Assembly (NCBI GenBank): GCA_965227265.1
Contig: OZ245738.1
Coordinates: 3,100,001 to 3,164,000, forward strand
Reading direction: 5' to 3'
Length of the DNA: 64,000 bases
Source: UBA2336 sp965227265
GTDB lineage: Bacteria > Bacteroidota > Bacteroidia > Cytophagales > Cyclobacteriaceae
Shown here: piece after piece, positions 42,677-51,802 of the stretch
Numbering within the stretch: the first letter of the stretch is position 1
Layout of the letters: each line of letters begins with the position of its first letter
Made by a program: the position numbers and the translations under genes
The notes under the pieces: model-generated
Seen by the model: only the letters and a program-made list of their open reading frames with translations
Told to the model about the DNA's origin: nothing
Databases searched by the model: none

Positions 42677-43837
42677 ATGGATCTAACCATTTTATTTTCC
42701 CCCGTTGACGAGCAGGTTTATTCCGACATTACCTCGCACGCAACTTTTTTCAAAAACATTAAAATCTTTGGCGATAAGATGCCCGCATTTAAGGATGCGC
42801 ACATCGCCATCTTTGGAATAAAAGAATCGCGGGGCGGAGAAAATAATGCAGGTGCATCACAAGGCCCTGACGAAATCCGCAAGAAGCTTTACAATCTTAA
42901 AAAAGGAAACGGCAGTTACCGGATTGTTGATCTGGGTAATCTAAATCCCGGTCATGATCTGGATGAGACTTACGTACGCATCAGTGAAGTGTGCCGCATG
43001 TTGCTGGATAGTAATGTGCTTCCTGTTATTATAGGCGGAACACACGACCTCGACTACGGCCAGTATTCCGGTTACGAAACGATGAGCAAACTTGTCAGTC
43101 TGCTGAACATCGATGCGTTTCTTGATCTGGAAGACAAAAAAGAATCAGCGCCTAATCAGCAACACATTCATAAGTTACTCTTACACGAGCCCAATTATCT
43201 TTTCAGCTATACACATTTGGCATACCAGAGTTACCTGATTGACCCATCGCATACTGCAGTGCTTGAGAAATTATATTTTGAAGCATTTCGTGTCGGGCAG
43301 ATGCGTACGAGTATGCAGGAAATGGAACCGGTGATCCGTAATGCTGATATGCTATCGTTCGATATCACAGCCATTCGTTCTTCGGATGCGCCTGGTAATG
43401 CCAATGCGCAGCCGTTCGGGCTAACGGGAGAAGAAGCTTGCCAGATTTGTTGGTATGCCGGGCAAAATGAAAAGCTAAGTTCAATTGGGTTTTATGAATA
43501 CAATCCTGAGCTTGACGATTCTCACAAGAAAACTGCTTCCGTTGTCAGCACGATGATCTGGTATTTCATTGAAGGGTTTTATCATCGCAAGAAAGAACAA
43601 AATTTCAAGAGCAATGATTTCCTAAAATACGTTGCTGCGCTAAGCGCTGAACCTGAAACGATAACATTCTATAAAAGCAAGTTCAGTGAAAAGTGGTGGA
43701 TGGAAGTGCCCTATCCTGCAGGAAAAGAACGCTATTCACGCAATAGTATCGTACCCTGCAGCTACAGTGATTATCAACTCGCCACCAAAGGTGAAGTTCC
43801 GGAACGCTACATTACCACGCTTGCGAAACTGATGTAG
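42677..43837 (+). CDS. Arginase/formiminoglutamase-fold protein with altered metal ligands
   Basis: The 386-residue protein has the ureohydrolase layout: HIAIFGIKESRGGENNAGAS, VIIGGTHDLDYGQY near residue 118, LNIDAFLDLED near 143 and SFDITAIRSSDAPG near 227. Canonical arginases have GGDHS, DAHxD and SxDxDxxDP. Here DAHxD is DAFLD and the second Asp of the third motif is Thr, so the binuclear manganese site is probably incomplete. It may be a non-enzymatic or differently acting member of the family; Bacteroidota proteins of this kind are often annotated formimidoylglutamase. Confidence 0.8.
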   Translation: MDLTILFSPVDEQVYSDITSHATFFKNIKIFGDKMPAFKDAHIAIFGIKESRGGENNAGASQGPDEIRKKLYNLKKGNGSYRIVDLGNLNPGHDLDETYVRISEVCRMLLDSNVLPVIIGGTHDLDYGQYSGYETMSKLVSLLNIDAFLDLEDKKESAPNQQHIHKLLLHEPNYLFSYTHLAYQSYLIDPSHTAVLEKLYFEAFRVGQMRTSMQEMEPVIRNADMLSFDITAIRSSDAPGNANAQPFGLTGEEACQICWYAGQNEKLSSIGFYEYNPELDDSHKKTASVVSTMIWYFIEGFYHRKKEQNFKSNDFLKYVAALSAEPETITFYKSKFSEKWWMEVPYPAGKERYSRNSIVPCSYSDYQLATKGEVPERYITTLAKLM

Positions 43838-43909
43838 GAGAAATATTGTATTGCTTGCTGCCGGTATAAAAGTTTATACTATCTTCAATTCGTTTATTGT
43901 TGGCCCCTC

Positions 43910-45742
43910 ATGAAACGTGTCTTACTGACTGTATTGTTGTTGGTCTGTATGATCCATACAGGATTAAGTCAGTTTGCGGCAGGTGAGCTCAGTTGGGCTG
44001 AAGCCCGTAAGACCAAAAAAGCTACTGTTAACATTTATTGGTATGAGTCACGACCCTTCATCTATCAGGATGAACGGGGAGAAATGCAGGGCATTGAAGG
44101 TGAAATTCTTGCAGGCTTTAAAGATTACATCCGTGAAAAGTATAACGTTGACCTTACCATTCGCTGGAAGGAGACTCAAAATTTTGAAAACACCTACATA
44201 ACAGTTTGTAATGAAAAGTTGCCAGGGGCTTTTGGGCTATCGGCTTTCTCCATCACGCAGGAGCGAAGGCAGCGTGTAAATTTTACATTGCCGTATATGC
44301 CGGATATTTCCGTTGTAATCTCGAGCAAGAATATTCCAATTGTTCAGAATGGCGAAGAGTTTGATAGAATTTTTTCAGGCTTAAAAGCTATAACGATTAA
44401 AGGCACAACCTATGAAGAGGACTTGAAAAAGCTCAAGGCCGAACGAAGTATAGATTTCAAAATGCAGTACGTGCCGAGTTATCAAAATATTCTGGCTACT
44501 ATTCAGAGTTCAGATAGTGCATTCGGAGTTATTGATTTACCAACGTACATGGTTGACCTGAATAAAAATGCAGGAATGTCTGTTAATCGTCAGAACATCG
44601 TTCCCTTCAAGCGCGAAGGTCTTGCTTTTATTACTCCTCAGAACAGCGATTGGCATGAACCCGTTAATGAATACTTACGTGGCGCAAAATTTCAATTAAC
44701 GATAAAACCCCTCATGGGGAAGTATCTTGATAACTCTGTTTATGATTTCATGGAACATCTTGCCACTACAGCGGATAATGAAATCATGCTGTTAACCTTT
44801 GAAAAAGAAATTCAGCAACGCGACCAGGAAGGAAAAAGCAAACAGATTTTACGGGAAAGCATTTTCAGGAACATTCTTACGGCAACGGTTTTAATCGTCC
44901 TCTTTTTTCTGGTTATCATTTTCCTGTTGTATCGAAAACAAAATAAGATCAACGCTTTGCTCACCAGTCAAAAGAAAGAAATTGAAGATCAGCGCATAAG
45001 CATTGAACATCAAAATGCACAGCTCGAAAGACGAAACGATCAATTATCGCATCTCAACGAAGAAAAAAATAACCTGATTAAAATACTCGCGCACGATTTA
45101 AGAACGCCCATTAATCAAGTACAAGGCCTGGCTCAATTACTATTATTGGAGAATCCGACTTTGCCAACCGATCAAAAAGAGTCTGTTCGCAAAATTATTG
45201 ACTCCTCCATTCGGTTAAATACTATGATTGGTAAAATTCTCGATGTAGATGCGATCGAAGGGAATCGCGTTAATCTTCATGTGGAGAATATTGACATGAA
45301 AGTATTGACGAAGCGAATCGTTGGAAGTTTTGAGAAAGCAGCTACTAAAAAGGAAATTCAGCTTAACTTTTCAGTGTCTGATATCCCAGTTGCTGTGAAG
45401 GGTGATATGCTGTACATGACCGAAATTATTGAAAACCTGATTTCAAACGCCATAAAATTTTCGGATCGCCACAAAAGTGTTTCCATTGATTTGAGCGCAT
45501 CCGTTAATGAGGTCATACTTCGCATTCGCGATGAAGGTCCGGGATTGACGGAAGACGATAAGCAAAAGATCTTTCAAAAATTTCAGCGACTCAGTGCCCG
45601 GCCAACCGATGGCGAACAATCAACCGGCCTTGGGTTATCGATTGTTAAAAAATATGTCGAACTGATGAGTGGCAAGATTTGGTACGAATCAGATCTTGGT
45701 AGAGGCACTTCGTTCTATCTTGAGTTTGCAAACGCCTTATAA
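43910..45742 (+). CDS. Hybrid-input sensor histidine kinase with periplasmic SBP3 domain
   Basis: The 610-residue protein has a signal peptide, a periplasmic amino-acid-binding-type SBP_bac_3 domain (about residues 38-270: VNIYWYESRPFIYQDERGEM; GAFGLSAFSITQERRQRVNF), a membrane helix near 321-342, a coiled coil, a HisKA domain with H-box LAHDLRTPINQVQG near residue 394, and an ATPase domain with N-box ENLISNAIKFS, DEGPG and GLGLSIVKKYVELMSG. It senses a small solute outside the membrane. No response regulator is adjacent. Confidence 0.92.
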   Translation: MKRVLLTVLLLVCMIHTGLSQFAAGELSWAEARKTKKATVNIYWYESRPFIYQDERGEMQGIEGEILAGFKDYIREKYNVDLTIRWKETQNFENTYITVCNEKLPGAFGLSAFSITQERRQRVNFTLPYMPDISVVISSKNIPIVQNGEEFDRIFSGLKAITIKGTTYEEDLKKLKAERSIDFKMQYVPSYQNILATIQSSDSAFGVIDLPTYMVDLNKNAGMSVNRQNIVPFKREGLAFITPQNSDWHEPVNEYLRGAKFQLTIKPLMGKYLDNSVYDFMEHLATTADNEIMLLTFEKEIQQRDQEGKSKQILRESIFRNILTATVLIVLFFLVIIFLLYRKQNKINALLTSQKKEIEDQRISIEHQNAQLERRNDQLSHLNEEKNNLIKILAHDLRTPINQVQGLAQLLLLENPTLPTDQKESVRKIIDSSIRLNTMIGKILDVDAIEGNRVNLHVENIDMKVLTKRIVGSFEKAATKKEIQLNFSVSDIPVAVKGDMLYMTEIIENLISNAIKFSDRHKSVSIDLSASVNEVILRIRDEGPGLTEDDKQKIFQKFQRLSARPTDGEQSTGLGLSIVKKYVELMSGKIWYESDLGRGTSFYLEFANAL

Positions 45743-45793
45743 ATCACCCATTCTCCGGGACAAATAATAGTTCATTAATCCTCATACTTGCTT

Positions 45794-46186
45794 ATGAAAA
45801 TAATCTCAAAGGATTTTGCACTAACGATTATCCGTGTTGCAGCGGCAGGCAATATGCTCATTCATGGTATCTCCAGAACAGTTACTGGCGGAGTCGTTCC
45901 TTTTGATGGATATTTATCTTCTTTAGGATTTCCACCTTACACAGCCTGGATTATTACTGCATTTGAGCTTATCGCTGCTATACTTATTATCCTAAACCGA
46001 TGGGCAAGTCCGCTTTCAATTTTCTTTTGTGTTGAGCTGTTGATGGGAATTATTCTTGTTCACGGGCCGGAAGGTTGGTTCGTAGTTGGGCACGGAAGAA
46101 ACGGTTCGGAGTACAGTGTTTTATTAATACTTTGTTTTACAAGTATAATTCTTGCCTATTGGCCAAAAAAAGAAGGACAGAAATAA
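45794..46186 (+). CDS. DoxX-like membrane protein
   Basis: The 130-residue protein has four membrane segments and the DoxX layout: IIRVAAAGNMLIHGISR, FDGYLSSLGFPPYTAWIITA, ELLMGIILVHGPEGWF and a Glu/His-containing loop GHGRNGSEYS. DoxX-family proteins are linked to redox or thiosulfate metabolism, mostly without proof. The ATG at 45794 is preferred over the TTG two codons before. Confidence 0.8.
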   Translation: MKIISKDFALTIIRVAAAGNMLIHGISRTVTGGVVPFDGYLSSLGFPPYTAWIITAFELIAAILIILNRWASPLSIFFCVELLMGIILVHGPEGWFVVGHGRNGSEYSVLLILCFTSIILAYWPKKEGQK

Positions 46187-46196
46187 TCTGCCCTTC
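46172..46196. terminator. Short terminator hairpin between convergent DoxX-like and 46215 genes
   Basis: GAAGG-CAG pairs with CTG-CCTTC around one A/C mismatch, with a seven-base loop that contains the DoxX-like stop codon. The tail is not strongly T-rich, so confidence is moderate. Confidence 0.5.
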
Positions 46197-46214
46197 AACC
46201 CAACCTGCCTCAAA

Positions 46215-46874
46215 CTATCTTACCTCAATTCGTTGCCCAAGTGTTAGCGTTGTCAAATCGAGTTTGACAAAGAAATAATCATAATCAAAATATTCATACT
46301 TCCCATTGCGGTCTTTATCTCGTTGGAATTTTATCAGTGCAAAATTCTGCTTTTCAAAAACCTGGATAGCCACTACACTTTCGTTCTCGGTGGACAGGCA
46401 TTTCAAATTATTGCCATGGATATCTGCCACGTACAAAATATCAGGATCATCTTTATCAATCCGTCCGTTTCCGCTGTGATCCACGTTTTTTACCCGAAGC
46501 AAAATCCATTTATTGGTACTTTTAAGCCTTTGATATCCGTCAGCATGCATGGAATATTTGTAAACATACAGGGGAGTTTTGAAGTCCATGATATACGTAT
46601 CATTCTTAAAAAGGCGCTTACTGCTGTCAGTCTGTATGTCATAGAAAATAAGATTTGCATAATAATTTCCCCAGACTGCCAACTTGTTGGAAGAGAAAAC
46701 TGACGCATTGTATTGAACTGGAATCATCAGACTTGAAGAACTGTCAATAATAATAGGATTATCGAGATAGGGTTGTCTAACACTCTGACCCAGAACATTC
46801 GCTGCATAAAACAAACTTATCATCAGCACACTGCCGATGATAAGTTGTTGAACAAAGGTTTTAATTACTCCCAT
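46215..46874 (-). CDS. Secreted hypothetical protein with EF-hand-like loops
   Basis: The 219-residue protein has an N-terminal membrane/signal segment (IIGSVLMISLFYAANVLGQ) and two acidic loops that look like calcium-binding EF-hand or dockerin loops (DHSGNGRIDKDDPD and DKDRNGKYEYFD). A beta-propeller-like or WD-like strand pattern is suggested but not certain. It begins inside the last codons of the VWA gene (10-base overlap), so the two are expressed together. Confidence 0.65.
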   Translation of the reverse strand: MGVIKTFVQQLIIGSVLMISLFYAANVLGQSVRQPYLDNPIIIDSSSSLMIPVQYNASVFSSNKLAVWGNYYANLIFYDIQTDSSKRLFKNDTYIMDFKTPLYVYKYSMHADGYQRLKSTNKWILLRVKNVDHSGNGRIDKDDPDILYVADIHGNNLKCLSTENESVVAIQVFEKQNFALIKFQRDKDRNGKYEYFDYDYFFVKLDLTTLTLGQRIEVR

Positions 46875-48028
46875 TTGAGATTTTTTGTTTTAGCTTTTGA
46901 CTTGATCGCATTGATCATCGCAGCATCCAGCATGTTATCCTGTTGTTCCTTTGGAGTGTTCTTAACAATGTATTCCTGACGCTGCTTATTAACCGTTTGA
47001 ATTTCAGTTTGAATTTTTGTGCGTTCATCACCTTTACCTTTTACATATGCTTTTCGCTGAGTAACGGTCATACCTTTCATTTCCTGGGGCAGCTCATCCT
47101 CTTTTGCTGTCTCGATCACTTTTGCATTATCCTTTTCTGCATCTACCAAATCCCAGGTTGGGTTGCTGTAGGCGCTTGAACCTTTGGAAATTGCCCTTTC
47201 AGCTTTATTGGCAGCGCCATAACTCGCTGCATTATTATCCTGAGCTTCCTGCCGCATTTTTTTATCTGAGCCCGTGGCCCCATAATACACGTAGGTTTTA
47301 TTAAGCCGATCATTTAGTTCCGAAAGTCTGTCATCATACGGTGTAGCCACATAAACGGTTTTGCTGTTTTGCTCAATGCTCATGAATGTTCCATTCGCGA
47401 TATCAGAACCATCTTTCCAATTGCTGTTCAGGCCTTCATTAAAATCTCCACAGTAAATTGTGTTCACAATAACACCCTTCTCCTTTGCCAGGCCACATGC
47501 TTCACGGTATGAAACTGAACCTTGGGTAAACGGTTCATTACCCGCGATGAAAATCATCTTTAGGTCCGCGCTTGAAGCTGACCAGTCTAACTGATTTAAT
47601 GAAGTGCGGATAACGTGTCCGCAGAATTCACTTCCACCATTCGTGCGGAGTGCAAAAAGCTTTTCCGAGATCAGGTCAAGATCGTTTGTCAATGCGCTTA
47701 CCTGTCGGATATATCCCTCGGAAGAAGGTAAACCATCGTTACCATATTCATACAAGGCAATTTTGATTTTCGGTTTTGAACCGTCTCCGCATTTTGCGGC
47801 CGAGAGTTCGTTCACAATTTTCCAGAGCTGCGATTTAGCCTGGTCGATTAGACCATCCATGCTATTACTGGTGTCTAGCAGTAAAGCCAGCATAATGGTT
47901 TGTTCTTTTTCCGGTTTCGGAGTTTCTTTACGGACGGCCGCCATGCCTGCCTGATTGCTCAGCAAAAAAATAATGATCAGCAAAGACGAGGCAATTGATC
48001 TTGAGATACGGTTGAGAATAGTTTTCAT
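46865..48028 (-). CDS. Von Willebrand factor A domain protein
   Basis: The 387-residue exported protein has a signal peptide and a VWA domain with the MIDAS motif DTSNS at residues 52-56, followed by IALYEYGNDGLPSSEGYIRQ, TNGGSEFCGHVI and MIFIAGNEPFTQG. The C-terminal third is Lys/Glu-rich and helical. VWA domains bind protein partners through a metal ion. It is cotranscribed with the EF-hand-like gene, hinting at a calcium-dependent extracytoplasmic complex. Confidence 0.85.
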   Translation of the reverse strand: MKTILNRISRSIASSLLIIIFLLSNQAGMAAVRKETPKPEKEQTIMLALLLDTSNSMDGLIDQAKSQLWKIVNELSAAKCGDGSKPKIKIALYEYGNDGLPSSEGYIRQVSALTNDLDLISEKLFALRTNGGSEFCGHVIRTSLNQLDWSASSADLKMIFIAGNEPFTQGSVSYREACGLAKEKGVIVNTIYCGDFNEGLNSNWKDGSDIANGTFMSIEQNSKTVYVATPYDDRLSELNDRLNKTYVYYGATGSDKKMRQEAQDNNAASYGAANKAERAISKGSSAYSNPTWDLVDAEKDNAKVIETAKEDELPQEMKGMTVTQRKAYVKGKGDERTKIQTEIQTVNKQRQEYIVKNTPKEQQDNMLDAAMINAIKSKAKTKNLKWE

Positions 48029-48110
48029 AACATTAATGTTTTGGTAAATTTTACGTGAAAAGAATTCTTTTGATAGCCAGACTTAGTGAGACTGACCCGA
48101 CATTGAGTGA

Positions 48111-48137
48111 GCAGGCCAAGGGACTTGGTGAACCTGC
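48111..48137. repeat. Hairpin in the VWA/LytS-like divergent region
   Basis: GCAGG/CCTGC outer arms and CCAAG/CTTGG inner arms, loop GGA, four-base bulge. The outer arms match those of the 37-base hairpin repeats, but the centre differs, so relationship is uncertain. An ORF through this region (48055-48240) shows no coding features. Confidence 0.5.
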
Positions 48138-48203
48138 CAATCCATCCTTTTCTTTCAAAAACGCGTTTAAATTAAAGTCATTAACTTTCCGGAAGTCTGA
48201 AAT

Positions 48204-50177
48204 ATGCGCAGCATTGTTATTATCCTGTTTGCCTTCCTGAGTGTAGTTATTCTTAGTCCGAATAGTTACGCCCAGAATGATCGTGCAGAAAAACAAAGTC
48301 AGGGAGAAAAAAAGAAAGACTCCTATAGTAGTGTAAAGTCACGGGCCAACGTTCGCGATGCACAGCGGCTTTTAAATGAAGCGGAAAAGCTCAAGAAGAG
48401 AGATCCTCGGGCAGCACTTGATAATGTGCAGGAGGCGTTAGCGATGAGTATTGCAGAAGAAGATGCTTTTACGGAGGCTAAAAGCTATTTATTGCTTGGG
48501 TCTATCAATGAAGATATCCAGGAATGGAAATTGGCGCTTGATAATTATGTCCGTGCGCGCGAAAAGCTTCTTACCTATAAATCGACAGCAGAATTTAAAA
48601 AATCACTCACAGGCCTTGGCAACGCCAACTTAAAGCTCAGTCAATATGATGAAGCGTTGGAGAATTACAGTGAGTTACTAACCTTAACGTTAAGCGGATC
48701 TGAAAAAGCAGAATGCCAGCTTGCTATCTCAGAAGTTTATTATTCGAAAGGCGACTATACGGAAGCATTGAAAGCTGTAAATGACATTCAGTACGTTTCC
48801 AAAACAGCTGGTTCACTCGAAATCCGGATTCAAAATCAAAAAGCAAAAATTTATGCGCAGCAAAATCAGCTCGACAAAACACAGAAGCTTTATTCCAATT
48901 CATTACAAAACCAACGGGCCAGCGGAGCTGCCGCTCCTTCTCAAGCATTAGATCAGCAATCAACACAAGAGGCCAAAGAAGAAATTGCTGATGCATTAAA
49001 GGAGCAGGAGCGTTACGATGATGAAATCAATCTTCGAAAACAATCTATTGAATTTAATACGGAATCCAGAAATTTTTCCGCTGTGACAAAAGATAAAGTA
49101 GCTATCAGTAAAACGCTTGAGGTAAAAGGTGAATTGTCAGCTGCTTTATCAGAAGCAGAAGAAGCTTCGGTAATTGCAGATTCACTGGAAGATCCCAAAG
49201 AGCAAGCTAATGCTTATTTAAGTCTTGCAGATTTGTACCAGAAAAATGGAAAGAATACGGAAGCGCTTACTGTGTACAAGAAATACAGTATTGCGGTTTC
49301 TAAAAGTGAAAAACAGAATCAAGTTCGGCTAACCGAAAAATCAGAGCTCATTCAAAAGCAGAAAGATATTGAAGAATTAAGTAAAGATGTTTCGATCGGG
49401 CAACGTGAGGCAACCATCCAGCAACAAACGGTATTTCGTCAACAGTTAATTATCTACGGATTGATCGTGATCATCATAATCATTGGCGTTGCAGCCTATT
49501 TTATCTATCGCAGTGCTCAGGCAAGCAAAGTTGCCAATCAATTGCTCGCATTGAAATCGCTGCGCAGCCAGATGAACCCTCATTTCATTTTCAACGCGCT
49601 AAATTCTGTAAATCACTTTGTGGCACAACAGGATGAACGGACAGCCAACAAATTTCTTTCTGAATTTTCGCAATTGATGCGACTAGTGCTGGAAAATTCG
49701 CAGGAAGATTTTATTCCATTATTTAAAGAGCAGGAAATTCTATCGCTGTACCTGAAACTTGAGCATTATCGGTTCCGCGACAAGTTTGACTATGAAATCA
49801 ACATCGCTGACGACATCAGCACCGAAACGGTTGAAGTTCCGCCTATGCTTATTCAGCCATACATTGAAAACGCTGTATGGCATGGACTTCGGTATAAAGA
49901 AACCAAGGGTAAACTTTTACTGAACATTTTCACTCAAAGCAATTTTCTCGTGGTTGAGATCATTGACGATGGTATTGGTCGGAAAAAATCAGCTGAATTA
50001 AAAACAGCCAACCAGCGTAAGCACAATTCCACAGGATTGAAAAATATACAAGACAGGCTTCAGATTATTAACAAAGTCTATAAAACTGATTATCGCGTAA
50101 GCATTGAAGACTTAACCGATCAAGGTGGAACACGTGTTAGAATTTATTTACCCATTACTAAAACACTTGCCGCATGA
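48204..50177 (+). CDS. TPR-containing LytS-type sensor histidine kinase
   Basis: The 657-residue protein has a signal peptide, a periplasmic TPR array (about residues 45-390; ALDNYVRAREKLLTYK, ALENYSELLTLTL), a membrane helix at about 414-436, and a His_kinase domain with SLRSQMNPHFIFNALNSVNH near residue 455 and the ATP-binding N-box QPYIENAVWHGL near 550. This is the LytS/YehU class. The next gene, overlapping by ATGA, is its LytTR regulator. Confidence 0.95.
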   Translation: MRSIVIILFAFLSVVILSPNSYAQNDRAEKQSQGEKKKDSYSSVKSRANVRDAQRLLNEAEKLKKRDPRAALDNVQEALAMSIAEEDAFTEAKSYLLLGSINEDIQEWKLALDNYVRAREKLLTYKSTAEFKKSLTGLGNANLKLSQYDEALENYSELLTLTLSGSEKAECQLAISEVYYSKGDYTEALKAVNDIQYVSKTAGSLEIRIQNQKAKIYAQQNQLDKTQKLYSNSLQNQRASGAAAPSQALDQQSTQEAKEEIADALKEQERYDDEINLRKQSIEFNTESRNFSAVTKDKVAISKTLEVKGELSAALSEAEEASVIADSLEDPKEQANAYLSLADLYQKNGKNTEALTVYKKYSIAVSKSEKQNQVRLTEKSELIQKQKDIEELSKDVSIGQREATIQQQTVFRQQLIIYGLIVIIIIIGVAAYFIYRSAQASKVANQLLALKSLRSQMNPHFIFNALNSVNHFVAQQDERTANKFLSEFSQLMRLVLENSQEDFIPLFKEQEILSLYLKLEHYRFRDKFDYEINIADDISTETVEVPPMLIQPYIENAVWHGLRYKETKGKLLLNIFTQSNFLVVEIIDDGIGRKKSAELKTANQRKHNSTGLKNIQDRLQIINKVYKTDYRVSIEDLTDQGGTRVRIYLPITKTLAA

Positions 50178-50914
50178 TAAAGGCTGTAATTATTGATGAT
50201 GAGAAGGATAGTCGTGATATTCTGGCAAATTATCTTAAAAAATATTGTCCAGACGTTGAAGTGTCAGGCTTTGGTGAATCAGTAGCTACGGGATTGGAAG
50301 CCATCAAAAAATACAAACCTGATCTGATTTTTCTCGACATCGAAATGCCGTATGGTAATGGGTTCGATTTGCTGGAAAAAGCAGACGACATAACCTTCGA
50401 AACTGTTTTTGTTACCGCTTTTGATAACTATGCGATCCAGGCGTTAAACCAAAGCGCTTCTTATTATTTGCTGAAACCGATTTCCATTGACGAGCTCATT
50501 AAAGCGGTTGACAAAATCCGAACAGAGCGGAGCCAGGAAAACTACACGCGCCATGCACAAGTTTTGCTTGATAACATTCGAACAACCGGCCAGCAAAAAA
50601 TCATGCTTCCTACAATGGAAGGGTTTGAAATAGTCACGATAAGTTCAATTCTGTATTGCGAAGCAGCTGACAACTTCACTAAATTTTATTTTGAAACCGG
50701 AACTCCATTATTGATTTGCCGGACCTTAAAATATTTTGAGGACATTTTAAAAGATCATCGTTTTGTACGAATTCATCGGTCATACCTGATCAATCCCGAT
50801 TATGTAATCCGTTACGCAAAAGGAAAGGGTGGCTCCGTTACGATGAAGAACAATCAGGAGCTTGAAATTTCTCCGAACAAGAAGGAAGAATTTCTCGCAT
50901 TGTTTGAAAGATGA
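50174..50914 (+). CDS. LytTR-type response regulator
   Basis: The 246-residue protein has a receiver domain with the phospho-acceptor Asp near residue 55 (LIFLDIEMPYGNGF), the T and K switch residues (FVTAFDNYA; LLKPISI), and a C-terminal LytTR DNA-binding domain (FVRIHRSYLINPDYV). It forms a two-component system with the kinase upstream, whose coding region it overlaps by four bases. Target genes are not evident here. Confidence 0.96.
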   Translation: MIKAVIIDDEKDSRDILANYLKKYCPDVEVSGFGESVATGLEAIKKYKPDLIFLDIEMPYGNGFDLLEKADDITFETVFVTAFDNYAIQALNQSASYYLLKPISIDELIKAVDKIRTERSQENYTRHAQVLLDNIRTTGQQKIMLPTMEGFEIVTISSILYCEAADNFTKFYFETGTPLLICRTLKYFEDILKDHRFVRIHRSYLINPDYVIRYAKGKGGSVTMKNNQELEISPNKKEEFLALFER

Positions 50915-50938
50915 TCATCCCTAATATCCACTTAGTAA

Positions 50939-51085
50939 CTAAGTGCTTAACATAAATCTTTCAACATTGGTAACCTTAGAATTGACAAAGCAATTGCAAG
51001 CTTTATTCGCGATCTTCTCACTTAGCGTCTGGGAAGTGCTGCTAACTGAAGCAAGGATAAAAAATAACATTGCAATAATCTTCAT
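50939..51085 (-). CDS. Short secreted peptide, possibly a truncated gene (48 residues)
   Basis: This frame encodes a signal peptide (MKIIAMLFFILASVSSTSQ) followed by LSEKIANKACNCFVNSK and ends after 48 residues. The start is like that of larger Bacteroidota secreted proteins with a KACxC segment, so the gene may be a remnant. Its stop lies within a perfect CACTTAGT/ACTAAGTG palindrome (50929-50945). Whether it is expressed is unknown. Confidence 0.45.
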   Translation of the reverse strand: MKIIAMLFFILASVSSTSQTLSEKIANKACNCFVNSKVTNVERFMLST

Positions 51086-51186
51086 ATTCAAAAAATATAG
51101 AATTTAAATATCTTAAAAAAAACAGTTGTCCATTATGGAAAAGGGTTAAGTCATGCATCTCACATGCACTACTAGCCTGAAAAGCA

Positions 51187-51603
51187 ATGAAAAGCTCAGT
51201 TTCACTCATAATTCCAAAACCTGGAATTGCTAAATGGGGCAATTTTAATCATACCACATTAGTAAAAGCGGAACTTTTTCGAGCAAAGGTAAATGACAAA
51301 GCTTTGCCTAAAACAGTGGAGGGAATTGTGCGGTCAGCGCTCGATTTATCACCTCTTCCCGGGGTATCCGTAAAATTTAAGGGAACGAACATTGAAGCTC
51401 AAACAGATTGTAATGGATGGTTTTCAATGATTATTGAAAAGCCAACGACCAACGATATTTTAGTCTTTACCTCTGCTGGATTTGATTCATTACAATTGTC
51501 CGTAAATGATGAGGATTTTCTGCACGTTAATCTAAAACACATTGAGCAGAAAAAAGACTATAAACATAAGCGTTGGACAATCAGTAATTTTTTCTCGCTT
51601 TAG
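51187..51603 (+). CDS. Stand-alone carboxypeptidase-regulatory-like domain protein
   Basis: The 138-residue protein contains TVEGIVRSALDLSPLPGVSV, then GTNIEAQTDCNGWFSMII, the fold usually found at the N-terminus of TonB receptors. There is no signal peptide at this start, and no receptor follows. It is either a fragment of a former larger gene or a genuine single-domain protein. The preceding 270 bases contain only the short secreted peptide gene on the other strand. Confidence 0.6.
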   Translation: MKSSVSLIIPKPGIAKWGNFNHTTLVKAELFRAKVNDKALPKTVEGIVRSALDLSPLPGVSVKFKGTNIEAQTDCNGWFSMIIEKPTTNDILVFTSAGFDSLQLSVNDEDFLHVNLKHIEQKKDYKHKRWTISNFFSL

Positions 51604-51607
51604 CAGA

Positions 51608-51793
51608 CTAAACTTCGTCAGTATCTCTTCTTCTTTTAAGTAAGCCAATTCCGGAGATAAAAAATATAAATCCGAGTATGGCAAGTGCCCAGGGGCTAAG
51701 GGCTACTACGTTAGGTCCGAAGATTCCCAACACTCCCATGATTAGTCCAACAATGCCAATGACAACGAGGATAAGCGCTAATATTTTTATCAT
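51608..51793 (-). CDS. Small two-span membrane protein
   Basis: The 61-residue product has two membrane segments (ALILVVIGIVGLIMGVLGIF and WALAILGFIFFISGIGLL) joined by a short loop and a basic/acidic C-terminus. It begins nine bases after the M28 peptidase and is on the same strand. No specific role can be stated. Confidence 0.65.
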   Translation of the reverse strand: MIKILALILVVIGIVGLIMGVLGIFGPNVVALSPWALAILGFIFFISGIGLLKRRRDTDEV

Positions 51794-51802
51794 ATAATGA
51801 AT

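Noticed and set aside
48055..48240. 61-codon ORF upstream of the LytS-like kinase
   Set aside because: It runs through a hairpin-rich intergenic region, has no domain or signal, and its end overlaps the kinase start in another frame.
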